From contig CAJSYZ010000002.1 in NCBI GenBank assembly GCA_910574455.1, forward strand, positions 3,621,671 through 3,685,670: 64,000 nucleotides of DNA, in the 5' to 3' direction. A program made the position numbers and the translations under genes. The DNA comes from Trichaptum fuscoviolaceum (taxonomy: Eukaryota; Basidiomycota; Agaricomycetes; Hymenochaetales; Trichaptaceae). Below are positions 47,471 to 58,459 of this stretch, piece by piece (the stretch's first letter is position 1; every line of letters starts with the position of its first letter). The notes beneath the pieces were generated by a model. It did not search any database, was not told the DNA's origin, and worked only from the letters and a program-made list of their open reading frames with translations.

Positions 47471-50400
47471 TTAAGCAGTACTTTTCTTTCTTTTTTTGCC
47501 CACGGTTGTTGGCGACGAAGGGGCAGGAGAATGCGTGACAGACGAAGCGCCACCATGAGCAGTGGCCTTCCTAATGCCATTTTGATGTAATGATGTCGAA
47601 GGTCGAGGCGTACTCGCAGATCCATTCGGTATTTTGACCATCCCGTTCATCGCATTTCCTATATCTGGAGTATCTAGTAAAATGTGAGTACAACACACGC
47701 CAAGGATCGGAGAGTTCGGACCACGAACTTTGAATGGTTTGTGCTCTGAAGAGCGTAGTAAGTCTCTTGATTTCATCGTCGCCAACATCACGATTTAGCG
47801 CGATTGAAGGCGGCGAGTCAGCATCAACTATCATTGCATCCTCTTCCTCCCCTTCTTCGTTGATCGTTTCGCCAGGAGGTATGTCTTGGTCGACAGTCGT
47901 AGATAGGAAGTCGTCCATGATCGTTGAGAAGAGTGATTCAAGAGGGGGTGCTAAATAGGCTGGAGTGTCGAACACTGAGACAGACGAACGACCTCCGCGA
48001 TCCTCAATCCTTGTCGCAGTTGCCAGGGCTCTAGCTTTGTTATTAGAGACAGATGTGTCAAGGAATGCCGACTGGCCAAAGATGTCTTGGAAGAGTGTGC
48101 GTTTCGGCAATATTGAGCCTTCGGTGATCTCACGAGGGATGTCATCGAATTCCATTGTCAGGTCTGGTTTGTCTCCGCATAGGACAACGTTCCAGGAATA
48201 TGTGATCCCCAATAGAGTACGACTACCCTTATCTGAGCTATACCAGGACATGGCACGAAATCGGAAAGGAAGAGATTGAGTCTCGAAAGGCTCCGATGAC
48301 TCCGGTCGGAGAAGCATCACCTTCGATATTCGTAAAGTCTCGTCTTCGGCGAATGGTTGTACAACCACAGCAAATATGTCGTCCGTCGGATGAGCCACCA
48401 CCTGAGTGATTTCCAAGGAAGAATGCAAATGCCAGGAAACTTGGATAAATTACCGATGAGTTGAAGGGGGGAAATGAAGATAAATACCCAGACTTACCTG
48501 TTCGACTAACAAGATCCCACAGCGCAGCATTATTTCTACCTGATACAAGCAAGTGACGACCACTACGTCCAATGAAGTTGATAAACGAGGTGTGTTTTGC
48601 GTCAGGTGTGACCAAGCAGTCGAGCAATGAGTTCGTATGAGGGTCGTAGAGTGCAACCTGACGATCGAAACATACGGCGAGTAGAGAACCATCTGGAGAC
48701 CAACGCGCATCTACTGGTATCGTCTCCTGAAACGAGAAGCTAGATCTCGCGGTCCAGAAACCTGGATAATATGTCAGTAGAACGGCTAATAAAAATGAGT
48801 GAGATCTTTTTGTACCATCATTTCTCCCTTTCTTTTCATCAAAAGACCGTAAACACCAGGTTTTCACCTGTTTATCCAAACCGGCAGTCATCAGGATTGC
48901 CCCTTGTTCACCCTGCACAGGAGAGAATCCTATCGCTGTAACGGCATGCGAAGCGTGTGGACGGTCTATTCTAGTGCTGAGTACCCATTTTGACGATTCC
49001 CAGTGCCAGATTTTCAGATACACTTCCTCAGTGAACTCTTCATCATTGTCCCTCTTATCTATAGTTGCCAACCATTCACCTGTAGAGCTCACGACGGCAA
49101 ATTCAATGTGAGAGGCTTCTATCGGTTTTTGGTCCTTTCGCGATATGCGATTTGACGGTGAAACTTCGAGCTCTGCAAGAAGAGACGATGTATTGGGAGA
49201 GTATATTTGCAGGGATGATGGATGTGGAGCAGGTAGGATCAGAGTTGATGACTTTTCATGAATGGCTAGAGGAACGTGGAGGTTTGTTGGTCTTCCTACT
49301 ATCCCCTTGGGATCTGAAATATAAGACTTAGTTGAACTACCTACAGAAAAATGATATAGTCATATAGTCAGTACTCACCAAGTTTTAACCGAGAGATGGT
49401 CCGACTAACGGACAAGGTTCCGGCATCAATGAAAATGTAACTTCCGTCTGATAAACCAACAAGATATTCCTCCCCGTCCGTGCTATTACTTCGAACCGAA
49501 ACCTGAAGGATAGGTGAACCGAGGCGGGGAACATATTCTCTCTTCCCAGTCTGTAGCTGCCAGATGACTAGCACACTTTCTTCTCCGCCACTAAGTAGGT
49601 AAGCACCATTCGGCGTGAACGAAAGTGAGGACACCGCATGCGCGTGCCAATGCATAGTCGTGGTTTGAGCTCTTTTCTCACCTCCTGCCGTTTTGAATGA
49701 CAATTGGTTATTGAGACAATACCACAGTCGGATTTGGCCTTGCTCGTCGCCGGTTGCGAAGTAATCCTCCGAGGGATGGAACGCAAGGCAAGTTAATCGT
49801 TCAGGGGAAACAAATTTGGTGAATCCTGACTCAAGCGACAATGTCATTGCAACATAAGCTTTGTGTCCAGCGATAACCACCAACCAAGAACCACTGGGGG
49901 AAATGGACATGCCCACGGCAGCTCTGCTTTTTCCGACACTAATAACCTCCGAAGACCTAGGAGCTTTTGAAGTTTTCTTCTCCTTCGGTTTTAGCGAAAC
50001 ACGATAAATTAACGTATTTCCTCTATCGAAAGAAGCTTTAAATATTCTTTCAGTGATCTTCATGCACAGGAGAGTAGATAACCTTCTTACAATTGTTTTG
50101 CCCAGTGCCTTGCTTCGTAAGAAGCGCGACAAAAACATGTCCTTTGAACTTCTCATGAGCACACATATGGGAGATTGGTCTGCCAACATGTATGGTCTGA
50201 AGAAGGACTGCATCTAGGTAGTCCCAAATTTTGATTGTCCCATCTAACGATGCAGTAAGAAGCTGAAATGGATTTTCGGGGTTGACGATGGTTGCGGTAA
50301 TTGTGTCGGTATGTCCGTCGCCCCTCGCTAGCCTCGAGCTTGAGCTGCTAACAGATGTGGAGGAAAGCGTAGATACGACTTTGCCCGTTGCGACAGAGTA

Positions 50401-50783
50401 TATCCTGACCGACGTGCCGACAACCGAGAAGAAGTAGCTTTGCAACGAGTCAGTCGGTCTAAGATGAAAACTATTCAATGTATTCCAGCTCACTTTCCAT
50501 CCACTGTGAAGACAGCGGGACGTGCGCTCACTGAGCCATCTGCAAGTGTTGTCCATGACCACGGTGTGTCATGGTCGTCTAGTTTCGACCCTTTCTTCTG
50601 AAGTGTTTCTGCGACGAGGGGAGTGACTGCACTCTTGCTTGTGAACGTTTGAACACCTTCATCGATATTCTCCTTCCCCTTCCCCTTCCTAGATTTTACG
50701 GGTTTAGCCCCATTCTCTGTCATCTTCCACTGTGGTTCGCGTCGATGTTGCTGCTGCGGCCTTGATCCAAGCAAAACAGTCAT
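47471..50783 (-). CDS. utp17: UTP17/NAN1 (WDR75) small-subunit processome WD40 protein
   Basis: Seven exons give 989 residues: 50783-50494, 50437-50091, 50035-49379, 49313-48816, 48761-48498, 48439-47729 and 47673-47471. Two WD40 propellers are implied by repeats such as TASLDGTIKIWDYLD, PSEDYFATGDEQGQIRLWYC, PNGAYLLSGGEESVLVIWQL, MTAGLDKQVKTWCL and SPDGSLLAVCFDRQVALYD. The C-terminus is lysine-rich (GKKRKKSTA), a nucleolar-type tail. In yeast, Utp17/Nan1 is part of the t-UTP/UTP-A complex that starts assembly on the 35S pre-rRNA; its partners are not in the window. The start may instead be Met21 (50723, AAGATGA context, followed by a basic KSRKGKGKEN patch), giving 969 residues. Every intron keeps the frame. 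Confidence 0.92.
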
Positions 50784-51024
50784 GAGGCAGCTTCGCGAAG
50801 ATGAGATTCTTTGACATCTGCGGAAAAAAATTCAATACCGGCAATTGCCGGCAACTTCTTGAAGTTAGGCTCAAGATAGCTTCCGTACTATCTTTGAAGG
50901 AATATGAAGCGGAAAACTACTTCAAGCATAAAAAATGTATAGATAAGTATATTTCTGGTTGTTATTAAACTGCTAATTATTGTTGATATATTGTATGGGA
51001 TATAGTTAATGACCTTGGAGGTCT
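50784..51024. other. Short spacer between utp17 and the F-box gene
   Basis: These 241 bp lie 5' of utp17 and 3' of the F-box gene, both on the - strand. The right-hand part near 50940-51000 is AT-rich. Nothing specific is recognised. Confidence 0.45.
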
Positions 51025-52641
51025 TCAAGACAAATATTTGGGATCATTGTACGGCACGGACCCGTTTGGTACCAGCCTCACTACGTTAGATCCAAGGTCA
51101 ACCAGCCATCGCAAATCGGCCTGCTTCAGCTTTGGGAGAAGACGATATGAGATAAACAGTTGTTGCAAGGGTGCACCCATACCACTCCGGTAATCATGGA
51201 ACCATTGTAGAACATCGAACTCGACATCGGTGAACTCCACCGTCTCTAAATACGGACAAATGGGCCACCACTGTTCCTCAGCACCCTGTCCGAGATTGTT
51301 GCCCTTGGCAGGCACGGGTACGTACGAGCAGAGAGCCTGGAAGAACTCTACTGCCAAACCGCCTATTTTCAGGTATCGGAGATTCGGGATCGACTTTAGG
51401 AATTCATACATCGATGCCTGATCCTCAGTCTCGAAGTTCTCGACAAAGAGGACGGTGAGTGCGGGAAAGGCACCAGTGATCTTCTTGAAAAGAGGACCAT
51501 AGTCGTCAGAGTTGAATGCGCTTAAGGTAAGCCTCCGAAGATTAGGCGCATTTATCTGACTAAAGACATATATCGCATGCTCCAGAGTCAACCTTCCGAC
51601 TGATAAATCTGTCAAGTAGTCAAGCTTTATGGGAGGTAATCCCTCGAAAGCTTCTTGTCCCTCCATCATGACCGGACTTGCGTCAAGGAGTAAGAGATTC
51701 TCTAAGCAGGGAGATCTCTGCAATATCGATCGGAATGCAGGAAGAGAAGGCGCAAGTTCGACTGCCAATTTCCGTAGGGAAAGGTGATGAAGTCCTTCCA
51801 GAGCCGTATTATCCCAATTTACGTGTACCCCAGAAAAGTTGACGTGCTTTAGCATAGGCGGCATTGATCCTCCAAAAAGCGTCATGCCTGGAACGGCGAG
51901 GCCTGCTGGGGGAGGACCTTCGATAATAACATACTGCGGACCATGCCGTCGAAGTTCCAACCGCTTGAGCATTGGAGGAGCTGGATGCGTATGCAGCCAT
52001 GACAATGCCGACTGCATAACGGTCCAGGTGTCAACGATAACATGCAGCTCTTCTATTCTTGCATAGTATCTGCTGAAACCATCCAAAAGGCTTGTCATGT
52101 CGTTTGGTCCAAACGAATAACTCTTCTCGTCACCATTCCAGTACGGATCCCGCTGATCGATATGAATTTTGAGAGGCAAGGCCTTCGAACGCTTAGCGCA
52201 AGCGAATGCGGGATCGAAAGGACCCGGTCCGATTACTGGAATAAAGGTCCATAGTTCCGGGGAACCTCTTATTGCATCGCGCCAGAGACTACAGACGGAC
52301 GTTATAGCATTGCGCCCTCGAACTACGCCGATAGGATCAAACCCCGCAATACACCACGAGAAAATATGCTGAAGAACCTCGAGAGGAAGATTGTTGACGG
52401 GAAAACCTTGAAAATCTTGAGTTGGAAGTGCTGCGGCTAATTCCCTTCCCATATTGTCCACAGCTCGCAATGACCCCTCGTCCTCCGCATATACCACTTC
52501 TTGGACGTCTGGCATCTCGTCGTCCGCAATGACAGCCTGCTCACAGAGCTCTGCGGACACCTTGGGCACCATAGAGTGCTCCTCGCCATGTTGAGTAAAT
52601 GCATCCTTCAAGGATGCTTCATCGCAGTTCATGTCCTGCAT
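51025..52641 (-). CDS. F-box protein with leucine-rich C-terminal part
   Basis: A single exon gives 538 residues. After an acidic N-terminus (EMPDVQEVVYAEDEG), the F-box reads NNLPLEVLQHIFSWCI (about 83-98), and the helical end is ITSVCSLWRDAIRGSPELWT. This F-box form, with the CxxWR and PELW elements, is very common in agaricomycetes. The rest has irregular leucine-rich segments (LKRLELRRHG, LRRLTLSAFNSDD, LRYLKIGGL, LETVEFTDVEFDVL). F-box proteins recruit substrates to SCF ubiquitin ligases through Skp1. Agaricomycetes carry large, fast-changing families of these, so a specific substrate cannot be guessed. The lack of introns contrasts with all neighbours except ketopantoate reductase. Confidence 0.9.
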   Translation of the reverse strand: MQDMNCDEASLKDAFTQHGEEHSMVPKVSAELCEQAVIADDEMPDVQEVVYAEDEGSLRAVDNMGRELAAALPTQDFQGFPVNNLPLEVLQHIFSWCIAGFDPIGVVRGRNAITSVCSLWRDAIRGSPELWTFIPVIGPGPFDPAFACAKRSKALPLKIHIDQRDPYWNGDEKSYSFGPNDMTSLLDGFSRYYARIEELHVIVDTWTVMQSALSWLHTHPAPPMLKRLELRRHGPQYVIIEGPPPAGLAVPGMTLFGGSMPPMLKHVNFSGVHVNWDNTALEGLHHLSLRKLAVELAPSLPAFRSILQRSPCLENLLLLDASPVMMEGQEAFEGLPPIKLDYLTDLSVGRLTLEHAIYVFSQINAPNLRRLTLSAFNSDDYGPLFKKITGAFPALTVLFVENFETEDQASMYEFLKSIPNLRYLKIGGLAVEFFQALCSYVPVPAKGNNLGQGAEEQWWPICPYLETVEFTDVEFDVLQWFHDYRSGMGAPLQQLFISYRLLPKLKQADLRWLVDLGSNVVRLVPNGSVPYNDPKYLS

Positions 52642-53504
52642 GGTGCCTGCGTGGAGACGAAAGACTGAGTAGAATTGTCAGCACACTGACCACCTCAGGC
52701 AATAGCGATCAAACACCTACGATAGTATCAGACCTCCTCGTATTCGAGAGCTTTGCAGAGAAGAGGGGTTTAGTGGTCGAAAATAGTACGATGGCATCAC
52801 GATAAAAAGGCGCGAGGCCTGTCGAGCCACTTCCACATGACACACGAGCAAAGGACAAACGCCAAAGCTGAATTATTTAGACCTCCCCCGACTGAGCGGT
52901 GGTGGACCCACAGTGGACGCAAAAATTAAATTAGAGAACAAGCACCTACACTTCATGGAAGTCAAAGTTGCTAGGAAGAAATAAATTTTTCAATCTTTTC
53001 CCCTGAGCCTCGACATCATGGGCTCTCATATTTCCCGTTGGCCGGAAGGATCGTCTCAGCCTTTTGTAGTCTATATCTGGTAAGCCTACCAAGTACAGCT
53101 TAAACAGCGTCCACTTGCACTGCGATTATATTGCGAGCCTGCTTCAATCAAATGTCTAGCCAAGGAAGAGAGAATAATTTATCTGACCATCTTTCTGGGT
53201 CATGGCATGAGATTCGAAAGAACCAGAGATAAAGTTGGCGGTGAGTCCGGACTCCGGAGGACATTGTTTGCGAATGGTTTGTACAGCGTCGATCACCCGG
53301 CACAATCCGAGTCGGCAGTGGCATCCTCCCTGAAAGATTGTTTCATGACTATGAAGCGATATAACAAGAAAAATAAAAAATAAAATTCTTAAGACACAGT
53401 TACAGCTACTTTCGAGATACAACAGATTCAAGTACTTAAGCGAAGGGCATAAATAAGGAAATCAATGTTTTTGAAACACCGGAAAAGTAGGATGGAAGCA
53501 GCAG
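52642..53504. other. Gene-poor spacer between the F-box and PB1 genes
   Basis: These 863 bp lie 5' of the F-box gene and 3' of the PB1 gene, both - strand. The only notable content is a short coding-like block on the - strand (53329-53156), listed separately. Otherwise I see no gene. Confidence 0.5.
53156..53329 (-). pseudogene. Possible remnant exon of a small cysteine-containing protein
   Basis: From a good CTTTCAG acceptor, 57 codons run to a TAG stop: GGCHCRLGLCRVIDAV opens the block, SGSFESHAMTQKDGQ lies in the middle and INYSLFLG closes it. The composition is protein-like and has four cysteines. No signal peptide or convincing first exon could be found in the 180 bp before the end of the PB1 gene, so it is either a truncated gene or a chance frame. 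I do not recognise the family. Confidence 0.25.
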
Positions 53505-56063
53505 TTACGGAAGCCTTGACCCGGACGGGCGAGGAGAGGGGCTTCCTCTAATGTTCAACGTCGCGACTAACTTTGCGATGATGTCTTCCTCACTGTCTTT
53601 GGTCGGTTCGCCATTCGGTGTAACAATCTCGTTCAGCGTGTTCACCATGTCCGGGTGGGTATAGGTAGTGATTCCCATCTAGAGAGGAATTGGCACCACG
53701 TAAATAAGAGACATATAGGAGCTTACGTCGGCGAGGCGAGCCATGATCCGCTCTAGTAGACTTGACATACCCCCTCCATGAGAGCTGACAGGAGGAGGGC
53801 GGGCCACAGGTTGAGGTAGAGGTGGAATAGGCGCTGGTACTACACCTGTATTCGAAGGGCCGGGTTGCCTTGAGTGTTGAGTGGGTACACTAACAACTTC
53901 GGCATAGCGTCCGGGACCTTTCGAAGGACTAGGGAGAGCAATGCGAGCGACAATAGTCTCTTCACGCTCACCACTGTGGAAGAAAGGCGTGATAAATGCG
54001 TCAGAACAGCGTCAAGAGATGAAAATATGAGTCAATCTCACTCTCGAGGCTTTTTGCCCTCCTCCGCACGCTTCTGGGCGACCTCTTGGCGTAACTTTCG
54101 TCTCTCCTCTTTTTCTTGCTTAAAACGTTCCTTTTCAGCTTTGTACACTGCTTTAGCTGCCTCTAACTGTGCTTTGGTTTCGTGAATGTCTGGTCGTTGA
54201 TTATCTGGACGGTTGTGATATGGCTCCGTGTAGTAGTCGAACGGATACCCCGCGAAGTAAGGGGGCATATATTGATCATATCTCGAAGACCAGGGGCCAC
54301 TACGCTGAGACGGATGGCTGCCTACCCGACCTGACTCCCAGGGGCCAACTGTCCTGTGAGAAGGACTGGTCGCAGGCACATCAGACGAAGGTGGTATGGG
54401 TCCGAACGGTGCAGAGGATCGTGGAGGCGGGGGTGGAGGGGGCGCATGGGGATGTCCGAAGTGATGGGGAAAGTTTCCAGGGTGACCTAAAAACTGTCCT
54501 TGCGGTAGAAATCCAGGAGGAGGAGGTCCACCGAAACCTGGCCAGCCTCCCGGCATTGTGTGTCCTCTTGTCGGTGGTGGAGGGAAGAAATGCTGTGGCG
54601 GTCCAGTGGGCGACCGTACTGGAGGCTCCCGCGCACGCGGTGGCCCCCTTTGAGTCGGTGTCTGCGGTGGGCCAGGAAGGTTACCGAAACCGCTGCTTAT
54701 TTCTCCGATGACCTTGAATACATCCGAGAGTGCTCTGGCAATACGTCTCCCCGCTTCTTGTTCAGAATAAGTAGCCATATTCCCAGCCGCAAGAGCAATA
54801 CGTTCAGACGTCTGCTCAGCAGCCAGACGGACGTTCTCGGCAGCATTAACGACCCTCTCGCGCTCCGCCTCAAAATATGTCCCATCAACGGTCTTCTTTA
54901 CGAGATTCCGCAGTCCCTCGGACAGCTCTGGGTGAGACGCAACAGCTGCAGTGAGTCCCTCAAGAAGGCCAGCAACATCATTCACAAAGGAAGGTGAGGA
55001 TGTCGGAGCGAATCCAGCAGCTCTTGCGCCTGCTGTTGATTCCGAAGGAGGGGGTGGAAGTTCATTTGCGTGAAGCTGCCGCGGAGTCGTCTGAGTAGAG
55101 AGCGTCGACAACGGGTGGAATGAATCACGTTGAGAATTCGGAGTCCTGGGCAACGGCTTGCTTTGCTCCGAGTCAGCGCGAGGAGACGAGACACCTATGG
55201 GAGCAAGTAAGTCATCATTTCCACCACCGAACACGGAGTTCCTTGGCATTCCTGCACCTGCTGGTCAATAAAATACGGCTTTGTACTATAAACAGACGTA
55301 AATGCTTACCCGATGGGAGACTAGACTGGCCAAACATCGGCGACTGCATCACCAAAGGATCGGCGCGGGGGGACAGTCCGGCGGCATCAGAAACGTCATA
55401 AACATGGACCGGATGCTTCAACGGTTGGTCGTTCTCGACAATCGAGGCTTCGGAGGTGGCCTGAGTTTGATTTGTTGCCGTATCCGCAGCCTTCGCCTTC
55501 CCTTTGTCTACAGGTCGATGTTGGTTCAAAGAGGAGAGACTTGATAGGTCCGAGATAGAGCGCTGACTAGTCTTCTTCGACCCCGACACGTCGCTATCAA
55601 CAACTTCAACAAACGCATGGGGGAGTTCTTCGGGTGTCCTTTCTCCTAAACCCATACCAAAGAGAGGCATTCCGGGCAAGCGCTGCCAGTCGTCGTCGAC
55701 TTCGATGAACATAGTTTCACCCAAAGGGGGGAAACCGCCTGCGGCCGAGCTATCCCTCAGATCCTCGGCATTTCCGGCCGCCTCTCCGCGAGCAGCCCGG
55801 AGCTCGCGCAAGTCGATAACCGTGAGCTTCACTGGCTCACTCGCTTTGTGGAAGTTCGCAAAGTAGTCCCCCAACTCCTCCTGGGAACTCATTGTAACCA
55901 TGTCCCCATCATGGTCTTCGTACGACACCGCAACTTTCCCAGCAGGTATGTCGAACAGTGATGAAATGCGTGTCTCGAGTGACAGCCATGTCGGTGGATT
56001 GGGGAATGTAAAACGCCTGGTTTCACGACCGGATTTCGTGAACTTGAACGGTGTAGGAGCCAT
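53505..56063 (-). CDS. PB1-domain protein with proline-rich and coiled-coil regions
   Basis: Four exons give 797 residues: 56063-55310, 55260-54042, 53973-53727 and 53678-53505. The N-terminal PB1 domain (about 5-95) has the basic entry KSGRETRRFTFPNPPTW and the acidic OPCA-like motif SYEDHDGDMVTMSSQEELGDY. This means it could bind PB1 partners by either face. The middle has VNDVAGLLEGLTAAVASH and an Ala/Glu-rich helix (ERVVNAAENVRLAAEQTSER). Next is a long Pro/Gly/Phe-rich stretch (many PPPP runs, HPGNFPHHFGHPHA), then a charged coiled coil (ETKAQLEAAKAVYKAEKERF) and a Pro-rich tail. This is the layout of an adaptor or scaffold (p62/NBR1-like in concept), but no UBA, ZZ or LIR can be named with confidence. 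A TATA box at 56128-56134 sets the start. Confidence 0.88.
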
Positions 56064-56127
56064 CGTTGTTGACGAGCTCTGGGAAGTATGCACAGCGTCT
56101 AATTTGGCTGCGGGTTCAAGATATGCC

Positions 56128-56134
56128 TTATATA
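56128..56134 (-). promoter_or_regulatory. TATA box of the PB1 gene
   Basis: TATATAA on the - strand lies about 65 bp before the chosen ATG at 56063. It argues against the longer in-frame start at 56195, which would put the box inside the coding region. Confidence 0.55.
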
Positions 56135-56340
56135 TGCCAGTAGGTTCAAACTCCGACGCTGCGGTAATGATGAAGCGCAGCGCTCCAGTGTCCATGCTAA
56201 ACCTTCAATCACTGCGGCCCTCTCTTCGAAAATGACTCGCATTTCTGAGCACAAACTATCCAGCTTGGAAAACACATGTTTGTTATGCTGTTACACAGAA
56301 AATACATACATCCTACATCAATACTTTCCTCTCTTTCTCT

Positions 56341-57912
56341 TCATGCGAAAATAGCCAATCGGGGGTCGATGTCAGCGGGATCGTTAAGCTACAAAGCACA
56401 GGTTAGATCCAGCTCTTTGAACAATTATCAAGTCGATGTCTTACGCGGAGGTTGATATTCAGTGAGTTTAACTCCTTCAACTCAGCCTCAGAGAGGTTGA
56501 AAGAGCAGCAGTCCAGATTGGCCACAAGACGTTCATGGCTATTACTTTTTGGGATAACGGCAATGCCTCTCTGAGTTGCCCACCGAAGGAGGACTTGCGC
56601 AGGCGCTGCGGAAATGGAGTCAAAATTTTCTCTCATAAAAATGACTATATTAGGGACTTACTCTTTCCATGCTGTGAGGCAATCGCAGCAACTGCATCGT
56701 GGTTCAAAAGGCTTCCAACCCCTTTATCCATTCCAAGTTCCACGTAGCTTTGGGGGCCAAACGAGGAGTACGCCGTGACAGCAATTCCGAGGGTCTTTGC
56801 TAGTTTGACAAGACCCTCTTGAGAAAGGTAAGGATGAAGCTCGACCTGCAGAACCTGGGGCTCAATGCGGGCGTAGCGTAAGACATCAAGAATCAAAGAG
56901 CCCTGGGTGTTGCTATAGCTTGCGTTTAGATAAACACCGTCCCTGCTGCAACTAAAATTCCTACCTTAGACCTATGTTCTTCGCCGAACCCTCGTCCACA
57001 AGCTCCTCCATAGCTTTCCAAGTCTCCTGTAGCGGAGTGTTCTCTGCGTCGATCGTTATTATGTAAATGCATTTATCCAGGTTGTCCCGAACTCACGAAG
57101 GTACACTGTTTTCCCATCATCGCCGAACCATTCCGGTGGATAGCGATGACTGGGATCGACGTATTGCAAGGCAATTGGGAAGTGGACGAGGAAGAGATCG
57201 AAATAGTCAATTCCCCAAAGATTCAGCTGGTGCTTTGCCAATGCTTTGACCTATAGTACATGCCATCAGATGCTATTCGTTAACGACATTGCAACGGAAC
57301 AGCGTACGTGATCATGGGCATGGAATGTATTCCACAGCTATAGCAGTACTGTTTAGATAAGTCTATACAATGTATCTTTAACTCACCTTGGACGTAATAA
57401 CTGTAGATCATTAAAGATTAGACTACAGCCTGAGTTAGTCTGAACGTGTTTGACGTCACTTACATAGGTCCTCTCGCTTCACGAGACCATCTTTGATGGC
57501 CTTTGCAACACCCTCACCAGCCTCCTTTTCATTTCCATAGTCTCCTGCGCCATCGAGAAGGCGGTAGCCAGCCTTGATAGCATTGTATACGGTCTAAACA
57601 AGCGCTCAGTCCGATTTATGTAAGGCGTCCGGCTCTCCGATGCTCACTTCTGCACAGGTCGACTTTGTGACCTAAAGTAGCGTTTGTAAAGGTCTGAGTG
57701 CAAAAATGTAGCCTGAGGAGCATTACCTTCCATAGGCCGAAGCTTTGATGAATGAAGAATAATTGGCGATATTAGGCTATATGCGGCGTAAACCTTGAGA
57801 GGTGTCTCACCCTACGAGAGGCATCTACATACATGATTGGTGAACAAAAATCTTATAAGGAAGAGCATCAAAGAACCTTAGTGCCAGTTCTCTTCAAGAC
57901 GACAGAGGCCAT
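56341..57912 (-). CDS. xyl1: Aldo-keto reductase, D-xylose reductase type
   Basis: Twelve exons give 318 residues, normal for AKR2: 57912-57877, 57824-57811, 57742-57727, 57671-57648, 57593-57464, 57400-57387, 57337-57308, 57250-57097, 57043-56965, 56912-56662, 56605-56445 and 56388-56341. The catalytic tetrad is complete at Asp44, Tyr49 ([11 protein letters not shown]), Lys78 (LFITSKLW) and His111 ([13 protein letters not shown]). The cofactor segment [10 protein letters not shown] is the xylose-reductase form that accepts NADPH and sometimes NADH. The acceptor site has [12 protein letters not shown]. It reduces xylose to xylitol and other aldoses or aldehydes in the cytosol. Three exons are 14-16 nt and all are needed to rebuild conserved motifs. 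Sugar preference within the family is not certain from sequence. Confidence 0.94.
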
Positions 57913-58459
57913 TGTTCTTGATGCTTGAGCGCAGTTGACTTGGTGGGAGGAAGGAAGAGGGGTCAATCGATAACTCGACCTTCTGAAATATTTGTAGCAG
58001 GGACGGACCACGTCGGGCCGCGAAGAAGAGAAAGGTCGACCGTTGCTCCGCTGGCGAATCTTCTTAGACGAAGACCAAGAGCACTCTTTCTGATACAACT
58101 CCCATTTCCTCTCCAGCGCTTGGCTGCACTTTCAGCCTCGGAGACGCCCGGCCGGAGAATTGTGGCAATGTTGCGTGACTGTCATTCCGTGACATAATTA
58201 CATAACATTATAACACTTCTAAATTTGCTCGCGTTGTCACAGCCATTTTTTTGGCCTCAAGCGTGAAGGTTGCTCAACGAACGAAAACACTGAAGGTCTC
58301 AATGCACTCCTGACTATTCAATTGAGATAGTGCTGGCTGCTTCCCATCAACATTGGGGGTCGTGTGCGTAGCTAGTCTGTGCCAACTCAGCTTCTCGTTG
58401 ACTTGAACTCCAGCGCAGATTTTGACGTCCATGCAACCTCGACTGGACTGGACAAGGAC
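57913..58459. promoter_or_regulatory. Divergent promoter region of the xylose reductase and ketopantoate reductase genes
   Basis: These 547 bp separate two start codons facing away from each other. An AT-rich block sits at about 58190-58225. The frame of the right-hand gene is open back to 58379 but contains no earlier ATG. Confidence 0.45.

Noticed and set aside
54169..54997. Two overlapping + strand open frames (180 and 145 codons)
   Set aside because: They lie opposite the Pro/Gly-rich exon of the PB1 gene, whose codon bias creates long antisense frames.
56064..56195. Longer start for the PB1 protein
   Set aside because: The added 44 codons include the sequence of a TATATAA box and lack similarity to the PB1 domain start.
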